In this document: positions 25,575 to 32,601 of the stretch, in pieces
How positions within the stretch are numbered: position 1 is the stretch's first letter
Layout of the letters: each line of letters starts with the position of its first letter
Assembly (NCBI GenBank): GCA_937958315.1
Contig: CALFGH010000009.1
Location: 1-36,777 of the forward strand
Origin: an uncultured Collinsella sp.
GTDB taxonomy: Bacteria > Actinomycetota > Coriobacteriia > Coriobacteriales > Coriobacteriaceae
Direction: 5' to 3'
Length of the DNA stretch: 36,777 nt
Position numbers and translations under genes: made by a program
The notes under the pieces: model-generated
Told to the model about the DNA's origin: nothing
The model's input: only the letters and a program-made list of their open reading frames with translations
Database searches by the model: none

Positions 25575-25673
25575 AAACGCCCCCAAGCGGCAATCTGACG
25601 TTCAATCGTCGGTCGCGTACCCAAAGTACGCTTCCCTCCTCTTTCGCGTCACCTTGCTCGCTTAGGGGCGTTT
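25575..25673. terminator. Multi-hairpin structure between convergent genes
   Basis: The outer arms AAACGCCCCCAAGCG (25575-25589) and CGCTTAGGGGCGTTT (25659-25673) pair with one mismatch. Inside lie GACG-TTCAAT-CGTC (25597-25610) and GCGTAC-CCAAA-GTACGC (25615-25631). The arm ends in TTTT on the plus strand. It could be a two-way terminator, or a further structured element. Confidence 0.45.
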
Positions 25674-25717
25674 TCGCTGACTTATGCTCGACCTGCGATT
25701 GTTTTGCTTTAGGTCGC

Positions 25718-27919
25718 CTATTCGCTGTAGCGAGTGGCTATGGCAGCTTGCACCATGCCAGCGCTCATGAGGTAGGTCACCAAGAAGTAGCCACCATAGG
25801 CCGCCAGGAAGATTGCACAGGTGAGGCCCACGGTGCCGCCGATGCTCATATCTCCGAACGTGCTCACCATCTCGATGATCACCTTAAGTGCCACAAAGGA
25901 GTGCGCCAAACCCACTGCCAGCGGGAACAGGAAGAATACCGCTTGCTGAGCCATCACCGAATGGCGAATCTGGCGGTCGTCGCAGCCGATCTGTGCCAGT
26001 ACACGATAGCTGCGGCTGCCGTCGGCCACGTTGGAGAGCTGCTGGATCGACAGTATCGCCGCGCATGCAACGACCAGTACAAAGCCAATGTAGATGGCCA
26101 GATAGCTAATCATGCCGTTCATCTGTGCCGCCTGCGTGTACATCTCGGAACGCGTGATGAAGACACCCCATGACCCCGGCTCCTTGCCGTCAACGAGCAG
26201 ATTGTCGAGCATGGTGTATTTAATGCTCTCGTCTGCTTTGGTCACATCCATCCCCTGTTTGTAGTTAACGAGCAGGCTACTGGAACACGGCTGCAGATTA
26301 AGCTGGGACAGCAGCTCATCGGCTACGACCACGGTACCGGGATTGCTGCCCATCGCCGAGTTGGCGATGGCCGCCGTGTCCTCGTCCGACTTATCGGTTG
26401 CGGGCTTGAGCTCATGCCCGCCCAAGGTGAGGGTATGGCCGCCGGCCATGTATTTGGTGTACAGGTCGCCCAGCTCACCGCCCATATCACACGTAAGCAA
26501 ATACTGGTCGCGGCCAATGCTCACCGGCTCCTCGCCCATCATCTGGCGCAGTTTGTTGTACTGGCTCGCCGGCGTCACAAACAGACCCATCGCATCGGCG
26601 TTGCTTCCCTCGAGCGCCTTGGGAAGCTTTTCGCCCATGGCCTTGCACATCTCGCCCGCCGCCACTGAGGGGCCCGAGCCGCCAAGCGGGTAACTCAGAT
26701 ACGAATCGATCTGCACATGCTCACCGGCAACATCGGCGATATTGACCTTCTTGCCGGTCTCGTCGTTGTTGTCCGCCGACTTGCGCTCGCCATGCCATGC
26801 AGCGTACAAATCGACCGTTGCATCGGCCAGCACCATGCGATCGGCCTCAGACGGATTGACATACTCCTTGTAGTAGTCGAGCGTTTCGGGCGTGTAATAG
26901 ACATACGTCTGAGACACGTCAACAGGGTTATAGCGCTCCAGGTTTTCGTTCATCACATTGGCAATAGACATACCGCACGTCACCGAGGTGATGGCCAAAA
27001 ACAGGATCATCGCGATGACGCCCATCGAAAAGCACACCGTATTGACCTTGGCCGAAAGCTGACGCACGGTAAACATGTTGAGGCCGCGCCAATACACGCT
27101 GCGCAGGCTCTGCAGCAGCTTGATAAGCATGCCCGAGAGTCCCCAGAACAGCGCAAAGGTGCCCACGGTAACCATAGCGGTCGTAATGCCAAACTGGCTC
27201 ATGGCCTCTTGCAGCTTGCTGTCCGTCGCGGTTAGCGGGAACCCATCACGTAGCAGACGGTAATAGGCCACGCCCACAAGCACCACGCCCACGGCAAAGA
27301 TGGCAATCGCGATCCAGGGGTTGCGTGTCTTGATGCTCTCGTTGCGACGCTCGGCACCCATAAGCTCGATGAGTTTGGTACGACGAACGACGCGCAGGTT
27401 CAGCAGTAGCGTGAGCACAAACATCACGAGCATACAGGCAAGGGTCAGGTTGAACGCATGCACCGAGAAAAAGAAGTGGAAATTGGCGATCTGTGTCTTA
27501 AAGAGCGAGGCCGTAAAGAATGTCATGAGCTGGGAGAGCCCCACGCCCAGCACAATGCCGGCGACAAAGGCCACGACCGATACTATCACGGTCTCGAGCG
27601 CCATGATCGTGGCGACGCGCCCGCGCCCCATGCCGAGCACCTGGTACAGGCCAAACTCCTTCTTGCGGCGTTTCATGATGAAGTTATTGGCATACACCAT
27701 CAAAAAGGCCATGACACCGGCCAAAAAGTACGTCAGGTAACCGAGCATGCTGCCCATAACCTGCGCCAAGCCCTCTTCATCGATGCCGGCGATGTCGACC
27801 TGCATCGAAATGGTGTTAAAGGCATAGAAGACCGTGACGCCCAGGGTGAGCGTCAAAAGGTAGACGAGGTAGTCGCGGCCGGCGCGGCGGACGTTACCCC
27901 AAGCGAGTTTACAGAGCAT
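25718..27919 (-). CDS. FtsX-like ABC permease, BceB type
   Basis: The membrane part of a BceAB-like transporter of about 733 residues. It begins MLCKLAWGNVRRAGRDYLVY, a typical BceB-family start, with one membrane helix at about 20-40, further helices near 60-80, 105-130, 150-175, 225-250 and 280-320, a large extracellular region (about 330-600) and three C-terminal helices. BceAB systems remove bacitracin or lantibiotics from lipid II intermediates and normally sit beside a BceRS two-component system; none is present here. The start ATG 27919 lies inside the end of the ATPase gene (11-base overlap) with GAGGG upstream; an in-frame start at 27931 is possible. Confidence 0.88.
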   Translation of the reverse strand: MLCKLAWGNVRRAGRDYLVYLLTLTLGVTVFYAFNTISMQVDIAGIDEEGLAQVMGSMLGYLTYFLAGVMAFLMVYANNFIMKRRKKEFGLYQVLGMGRGRVATIMALETVIVSVVAFVAGIVLGVGLSQLMTFFTASLFKTQIANFHFFFSVHAFNLTLACMLVMFVLTLLLNLRVVRRTKLIELMGAERRNESIKTRNPWIAIAIFAVGVVLVGVAYYRLLRDGFPLTATDSKLQEAMSQFGITTAMVTVGTFALFWGLSGMLIKLLQSLRSVYWRGLNMFTVRQLSAKVNTVCFSMGVIAMILFLAITSVTCGMSIANVMNENLERYNPVDVSQTYVYYTPETLDYYKEYVNPSEADRMVLADATVDLYAAWHGERKSADNNDETGKKVNIADVAGEHVQIDSYLSYPLGGSGPSVAAGEMCKAMGEKLPKALEGSNADAMGLFVTPASQYNKLRQMMGEEPVSIGRDQYLLTCDMGGELGDLYTKYMAGGHTLTLGGHELKPATDKSDEDTAAIANSAMGSNPGTVVVADELLSQLNLQPCSSSLLVNYKQGMDVTKADESIKYTMLDNLLVDGKEPGSWGVFITRSEMYTQAAQMNGMISYLAIYIGFVLVVACAAILSIQQLSNVADGSRSYRVLAQIGCDDRQIRHSVMAQQAVFFLFPLAVGLAHSFVALKVIIEMVSTFGDMSIGGTVGLTCAIFLAAYGGYFLVTYLMSAGMVQAAIATRYSE

Positions 27920-28694
27920 CGGAGCCCTCACCGCCCATCATGGCAACGACCTCCATAATGCGGTCGAAGAACTCTCGGCGGTCGGTGTCGCCGCGGCGCA
28001 GCTCGGTGAAGATCTTGCCGTCGCGAATAAACAGCACACGGCTCGTGTAACTGGCGGCAAAGCTGTCGTGCGTGACCATGAGCACCGTGGCGCGCAGGCG
28101 GCGATTGAGGGCCTCCAGGCTCTCGAGCAGCAGGCGAGCGCTCTTGGAATCGAGGGCGCCGGTGGGCTCGTCGGCCATGATCATGGTGGGGTCGGTGACG
28201 AGCGCGCGAGCCGCGGCAACGCGCTGCTGCTGACCACCGGACATCTGGTAGGGATACTTGTCGAGCACCTGACTGATGGAGAGGCGCGCTGCCACATCCT
28301 GCACGCGGGTCGAGATCTCTGCCGAGTTTGTGCGGGCGATGGTGAGCGGCAGGGCGATGTTCTCGCGTGCCGTGAGCGTATCGAGCAGGTTGGAGTCCTG
28401 GAAGATAAAGCCGAGTTCCTCGCGGCGGAACTGCGAAAGCTTAGCCTGCTTCATGCGCGTAACGTCCTGCCCGTTGATGCGAATGGTGCCGCTCGTGGCG
28501 CTATCGATGGTCGACACGCAGTTGAGCAGGGTCGACTTGCCCGAGCCCGAAGCGCCCATGATGCCAACAAATTCGCCGCGGTTGACGGTAAAGCTGACGT
28601 CGTTGAGCGCGCGGGTCACGTTGCCCAGCGCCCCATATACCTTTTCGAGATGCGCGACCTCCAGTACTGGGGTCGCCATGTGCGTGGTTTGCAT
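27909..28694 (-). CDS. ABC transporter ATPase, BceA/MacB type
   Basis: The 261-residue ATPase energises the FtsX-like permease encoded next. Walker A is GASGSGKST (47-55), the Q-loop is FIFQDSNLLDTLTARENI, the signature is MSGGQ (151-155), and Walker B is MIMADEPTGALD with Glu176. FQDSNLLDTLTxxENIxLPL is typical of the BceA/LolD/MacB group. The ATG at 28694 has AAAGGAC upstream. It overlaps the permease gene, so the two are translationally coupled. The likely role is peptide antibiotic resistance or lipid/peptide transport at the membrane; the substrate is unknown. Confidence 0.92.
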   Translation of the reverse strand: MQTTHMATPVLEVAHLEKVYGALGNVTRALNDVSFTVNRGEFVGIMGASGSGKSTLLNCVSTIDSATSGTIRINGQDVTRMKQAKLSQFRREELGFIFQDSNLLDTLTARENIALPLTIARTNSAEISTRVQDVAARLSISQVLDKYPYQMSGGQQQRVAAARALVTDPTMIMADEPTGALDSKSARLLLESLEALNRRLRATVLMVTHDSFAASYTSRVLFIRDGKIFTELRRGDTDRREFFDRIMEVVAMMGGEGSDAL

Positions 28695-28842
28695 ACCGAG
28701 TCCTTTCTTGCGATTAGTCTACGGCATCTATAGTCGCAAGAAGACGAGTCGGCTACCATCGATATGGCTTACGCTTGCCTTACCGTTGTGTAAGGTACGG
28801 GTAGCTACCCTGCCACTTGTTGATGTTGAGAGAGGACTCCTG

Positions 28843-29832
28843 TTGAAGACTGTTCATGTTGCCGCTGGGATCATTCGCAAGGAAGGATCCGATGAGCTGT
28901 TTGCCGTGCAGCGCGGCTATGGCGACATGCAGGGACTTTGGGAGTTTCCCGGTGGCAAGCTCATGCGCGGCGAGACGCCCGAAGACGCCGTGCGCCGCGA
29001 GCTCATGGAAGAACTGCAAGTAAAAGTCACCAACCTGCGCGATTTCTACACCGTTGAGTATGACTACCCCGATTTTCATCTCTCCATGGAGTGCTACTAC
29101 TGCTCGCTCGCCGATGAATCCGATGAGCCGCAGAAGCACGACCGCCAACTCGATATCCGCTGGATTCCGCGCACCTCGCTTGCCACGGTTGAGTGGATGC
29201 CCGCCGACAAGGGGCTCATTGATGCCCTGATCGAGCTGAAGGAAGACCGGCTCGAGGCCAACAGCACTGCCAACGACGCCGAGGCCACCACGACCGACGA
29301 GCCCGCTTCCAAGCCCAAGCGCGCACCTAAGCGCCGCAGCAAGAAGCGCCCCAAGCCCGGTCTGCTCGACGGCATCGATACCTCGGACCTTTCCGCCGAC
29401 GAGCGCGAACTGGTCCGCCGTCGCGCCGCTATAAAAAAGTCCATGAAGGGCAACAAGCGTGCGAACACCAAACCCGAGCTGCTCGTTCGCCAGCGTCTGC
29501 GCGCCGCGGGCCTTACGGGCTATCGTTTGGAATGGAAGGTTCCCGGCAAACCCGATATCGCCTTTCCCGGGCGCAAGATCGCCATCTTCGTCAACGGTTG
29601 CTTTTGGCACCGCTGCCCTAAGTGCAACCCGAGCCGGCCCAAGCGCAACGTTGAGTTTTGGGAGGCAAAGTTCCGTCGCAACGTCGAGCGCGACCGAGCC
29701 GCCATCTCCGCGCTTACCCAAATGGGCTGGACACCCATAACCATCTGGGAATGCGAGCTCAAAAAAGACCGCATCGACGCCACGATGGAAAAAGTCATCG
29801 AGCAGGTGCGCGCCGCAGAGCCGCAGCGCTAG
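28843..29832 (+). CDS. NUDIX hydrolase-Vsr endonuclease fusion
   Basis: A 329-residue two-domain protein. Residues 1-135 are a MutT/NudG-like NUDIX domain: GLWEFPGGK and the box G-KLMRG-E...RELMEE at 38-57, although the usual glycine before the box end is Gln59. Residues 137-172 are a basic Lys/Arg/Pro linker (KPKRAPKRRSKKRPKP). Residues 175-315 are a Vsr mismatch endonuclease: TKPELLVRQRL (Glu212), GKPDIAFPG (catalytic-type Asp238), VNGCFWHRCPKC (zinc ligands, Phe254-Trp255) and WECEL (Cys304); E. coli His64 is Asn251 here. The first domain should clean modified nucleotides; the second should nick T:G mismatches. The start is TTG 28843, with AGAGG 8 bases upstream and the usual MKTVHVAAGII opening. 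No cytosine methyltransferase is nearby. Confidence 0.9.
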   Translation: MKTVHVAAGIIRKEGSDELFAVQRGYGDMQGLWEFPGGKLMRGETPEDAVRRELMEELQVKVTNLRDFYTVEYDYPDFHLSMECYYCSLADESDEPQKHDRQLDIRWIPRTSLATVEWMPADKGLIDALIELKEDRLEANSTANDAEATTTDEPASKPKRAPKRRSKKRPKPGLLDGIDTSDLSADERELVRRRAAIKKSMKGNKRANTKPELLVRQRLRAAGLTGYRLEWKVPGKPDIAFPGRKIAIFVNGCFWHRCPKCNPSRPKRNVEFWEAKFRRNVERDRAAISALTQMGWTPITIWECELKKDRIDATMEKVIEQVRAAEPQR

Positions 29833-30086
29833 GAACGAGCCGCCCACACGCCTCACACAGGCGAGCCACATCCGCGCCACAAACCTTAGAAAGCCCTTAA
29901 GCTCAAAACCTTTCAAGAGTGTTACTCGATACTTCTGACCTGCAGTTTCATCGTAACACCAAACCAGGTTAAGCCTTTCTTTAGCGCTTCTTTGCAGCAG
30001 CCGCGGCATAATACTGCCAGCGCACGGGACCTAGCAGCATACCCCGAGCGCAATCTTTTGGTGGACATCGAGGAGGCCGCATAAGC

Positions 30087-30296
30087 ATGCATTCTTCCAA
30101 TGACGCAGCACAGCAGCCATCCCTAAATCATGCAAACCTTTTCTCCTTCCCCCCGACACAGAGAAACGGCCTTCTCGACTCCCCCACCACAAAATCCAAA
30201 CGCTCAACCGACCAGAGCCTCAACCTGCGGGCATCGTTCGAAAAGCTCCAAGCATCCCTAGACAAAACCTTCCCCAACCAAGCCCGGGCATACTAA
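30087..30296 (+). CDS. Hypothetical 69-residue protein
   Basis: A short reading frame with GAGGAGG 10 bases before its ATG and a promoter-like CATAATAC about 80 bases upstream. The product is polar and Ser/Gln/Asn-rich, with a basic C-terminal half (SFEKLQASLDKTFPNQ), no membrane segment and no cysteine. I do not recognise a family. Codon use is lower in GC than the neighbours, so it may be a young gene, a transferred fragment or not a gene. The flanking stretches 29833-30086 and 30297-30380 show nothing else I can support. Confidence 0.4.
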   Translation: MHSSNDAAQQPSLNHANLFSFPPTQRNGLLDSPTTKSKRSTDQSLNLRASFEKLQASLDKTFPNQARAY

Positions 30297-30380
30297 TCCC
30301 CCATCAGCAAAGAAGCCCTAACGCTCCAATTTTTTCCCGCCCTAACGCCACAAGGGCGACGACCTCGAGCAGGTCAACTT

Positions 30381-30505
30381 GGGAGGAACGAGGGCTTAGT
30401 TCCCCAATCTTTCCGCAGGGGGCAAAAAGCCTCGCCGCACGAAGTGCGCAGCGAGGCTTTTTGCATGCCCGAGGACGATTGGGGAACTAAGCCCTCGTCC
30501 CTCCC
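30381..30505 (+). repeat. Bipartite hairpin element, copy 4
   Basis: The outer stem pairs 30381-30409 with 30477-30505 (29 positions, one mismatch). The loop TCCGCA (30412-30417) faces GAGGAC (30471-30476); GGG/CCC follows (30418-30420/30468-30470). The inner stem GCAAAAAGCCTCGC pairs with its complement (30422-30435/30451-30464), and the tip is CGCAC-GAA-GTGCG. It lies just downstream of the minus-strand aldolase gene. Confidence 0.8.
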
Positions 30506-30538
30506 CGGGATATGTAGCGAGTCGGAGTACCCTTGCTG

Positions 30539-31396
30539 TTACTCTGCCTTGCCCACAGAGTTGAGGTTGGTCATGCGGATCTTAACCAGCTCGGTGATCT
30601 CACGCATGCCCTCCTTGGCCGGCTTCTTGGGATCGAAGCAGGCGGGGTTCTCGGCCATGTAGGCCATGAAGCCCTTGGTGTAGGCCTGACGCAGCTCGGT
30701 GGCGTAGTTAACCTTGCAGATGCCGTTCTTCACAGCCTCGGCAACCTGCTCATCGGGCACACCGGAGGTGCCGTGCAGAACCAACGGCACGTCGACGGCG
30801 TCGCGGATGGCCTTGACCACGGACTGCTCGATGTGCGGATCGCTCGTGTACACGCCGTGGCTGGTGCCAACGCCAATTGCGAGGGAAGTGCAGCCGGTGC
30901 GCTCGACGAACTCCTTGGCCTCGGCAGGATCGGTGTAGGGGCTCTCGCCCTCAACCGCAGGACCGTCGTCCTCCTTGCCGCCAACCTTGCCGAGCTCGGC
31001 CTCGACGGGCACGCCCATGGCGCGGCCAGCATCGGCGACGGACTTGGTCAGGGCAATGTTGTCCTCGAAGGACTCGTGCGAACCGTCGATCATGACAGAG
31101 GTGTAGCCAGTGCGGAAAGCCTGCATGCAGCGGTCATAGCCATCGCCGTGATCGAGGTGCAGAGCGACGGGCACGGAAGCGCGCTCGGCGGCAGCCTTGA
31201 CCATGCCGTAGAAGTAGTCCAGACCAGCGGTCTTGATGGTGCCCGGGGTGGTCTGCATGATGACGGGGGACTTGGTCTCCTCGGCAGCGGCCAGAACGGC
31301 CATAACAAACTCGAGGTTCTCGACGTTGAACGCGCCGACGGCGTAGTGGCCGGCCTGAGCGTCCTTGAGCATCTTTTCGGTGGTAACAAGTGCCAT
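30539..31396 (-). CDS. Class II fructose/tagatose-bisphosphate aldolase
   Basis: A zinc aldolase of 285 residues that splits a ketose-1,6-bisphosphate into two triose phosphates. LHLDHGDGYDRC gives the zinc ligand His83 and catalytic Asp82; His180 in GTSHG and His208 in LHGTSG complete the metal site, and SGVPDEQV and KVNYATEL bind phosphate. The length and motifs fit both FbaA-like glycolytic enzymes and GatY/KbaY tagatose-bisphosphate aldolases. A DeoR regulator lies divergently and galK is within 4 kb, but Leloir genes make tagatose use unnecessary, so fructose-1,6-bisphosphate is more likely. I chose ATG 31396 because GAGAGGAG precedes it; upstream extensions are unrelated. Confidence 0.9.
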   Translation of the reverse strand: MALVTTEKMLKDAQAGHYAVGAFNVENLEFVMAVLAAAEETKSPVIMQTTPGTIKTAGLDYFYGMVKAAAERASVPVALHLDHGDGYDRCMQAFRTGYTSVMIDGSHESFEDNIALTKSVADAGRAMGVPVEAELGKVGGKEDDGPAVEGESPYTDPAEAKEFVERTGCTSLAIGVGTSHGVYTSDPHIEQSVVKAIRDAVDVPLVLHGTSGVPDEQVAEAVKNGICKVNYATELRQAYTKGFMAYMAENPACFDPKKPAKEGMREITELVKIRMTNLNSVGKAE

Positions 31397-31620
31397 GAGC
31401 GTTTGCTCCTCTCCCTCGCCCGCATCTGGACATCGGGCGTAGTTGTTCACAAGGCGTTTTACCTTGCGTTTTGCTGCGCTCATTGTATGAAATTCAGCAG
31501 CTTTGCACGTGCGAGATATTGAGCCCATGCAGGTCAATACAGTCATTTTTGAAAAGCAAACGGAAGAAATTTGAGCCGAGTGAACATGTTAGATATTGAA
31601 TTTTGGGCGTTCAGTGTCTT

Positions 31621-31674
31621 TCTTTTATAGAAAAGATAAGTAATCGAAAGGTGTTTTCTTACTCAAAAAGAAAA
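31621..31674. promoter_or_regulatory. AT-rich inverted repeats between aldolase and deoR genes
   Basis: TCTTTT-ATAG-AAAAGA (31621-31636) and TTTTCTT...AAGAAAA (31654-31660/31668-31674) are two inverted repeats in the 31397-31731 divergent spacer, which is much richer in A and T than the rest of the window. Repeated TTTCnnTTTC-like half-sites suit DeoR-family operators. Both divergent promoters are expected here. Binding is inferred. Confidence 0.45.
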
Positions 31675-31731
31675 TGAACGAAAATAGAGTCAACACAATT
31701 CCTGCAAATTTCAGACGATGATGGAGCAGAT

Positions 31732-32535
31732 ATGGCCCACGCAACAACCCGAGCTTTCGCCGACGAGCGTCGTTCCGCCATCATGGAGATGCTCGATCAT
31801 AATGCCTCGGTGCAGGTAGCAGAAATCGCCCAGACCTTTGGCGTGTCCTCCGTCACCGCCCGCGCCGACCTGGACGCGCTCGCCGAAGCAGGCAAGCTGC
31901 GCCGCACACATGGTGGTGCCGTATCGCTCCACAAACGCCTGACCGTCTCCACGCAGGATCGCCGCATCAATGTCAACGTCGCTGCCAAGCAGGCCATCGC
32001 GCAAAGCGCCATCGAGCTCGTCAATGACGGCGACATGCTGCTCGTCGACTCGGGCACCACGGCGCTCGAGTTCGTCCGGCTCCTCGATCAGCGCGACGGC
32101 ATCACCGTCATCACGGCCGACATTACCATCGCCGATTACATCGACGAGAGCATGCCCTCAGTCGATGTCGTCATGCTGGGCGGGGCACTGCGCAAAGGCC
32201 ATCGCTATCTGTACGGCCCACTTACCATGCAGGCGCTCCAAATGGTCCATGCCGATCTGGCCGTCATGTGCCCCGGCGCCTTTGTCCCCCGTTGCGGCTT
32301 TACGACTGACTTTCCCCAGATGGCCGAGACCAAAGCGGCTATGGTCGGCGCCGCCCGTCAAAGCGTCACCCTCATGGACGCCAGCAAGGTTAACGGACGC
32401 GGCATGTACCGCTTTGCTGAGCTGGCAGATGTCGACACCATCGTGATGGACCGTGACCCCGATCATGCCGTTGCCACCTCAATCGCCGAGATCGTCGACG
32501 ACGCCCGCCCAAATCTCCTCATCGCTGACGCTTAA
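31732..32535 (+). CDS. DeoR family transcriptional regulator
   Basis: The 267-residue protein has an N-terminal winged helix-turn-helix (VQVAEIAQTFGVSSVTARAD, about 27-46) and the hallmark RRTHGGA (57-63), followed by a sugar-phosphate-sensing domain with DSGTTALEF and DASKVNGRGMYRF. Such regulators usually repress sugar-metabolism genes until a phosphorylated sugar binds. It is divergent from the aldolase gene, the obvious target, with inverted repeats between. The ATG at 31732 has GGAG about 8 bases upstream. A hairpin terminator shared with the convergent flavodiiron gene follows. Confidence 0.92.
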   Translation: MAHATTRAFADERRSAIMEMLDHNASVQVAEIAQTFGVSSVTARADLDALAEAGKLRRTHGGAVSLHKRLTVSTQDRRINVNVAAKQAIAQSAIELVNDGDMLLVDSGTTALEFVRLLDQRDGITVITADITIADYIDESMPSVDVVMLGGALRKGHRYLYGPLTMQALQMVHADLAVMCPGAFVPRCGFTTDFPQMAETKAAMVGAARQSVTLMDASKVNGRGMYRFAELADVDTIVMDRDPDHAVATSIAEIVDDARPNLLIADA

Positions 32536-32540
32536 ACAAA

Positions 32541-32579
32541 AAACCACCACAAAGGTGCCTGTCCCCTTTGTGGTGGTTT
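32541..32579. terminator. Two-way terminator hairpin with CTGTCCC loop
   Basis: AAACCACCACAAAG (32541-32554) pairs perfectly with CTTTGTGGTGGTTT (32566-32579), 14 bp, with loop GTGCCTGTCCC. On the minus strand it is followed by a run of T (TTTTTTGTTT), so it should end the flavodiiron transcript; on the plus strand the T-run is shorter. The loop is shared with hairpins at 8490 and 24378. Confidence 0.75.
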
Positions 32580-32601
32580 GCTCGTTAAAAGCGATATATC
32601 G

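Noticed and set aside
28276..28842. N-terminal extension of the NUDIX-Vsr frame
   Set aside because: The extension runs antisense through the ABC ATPase gene, and the NUDIX family begins at the TTG at 28843 with its own ribosome binding site.
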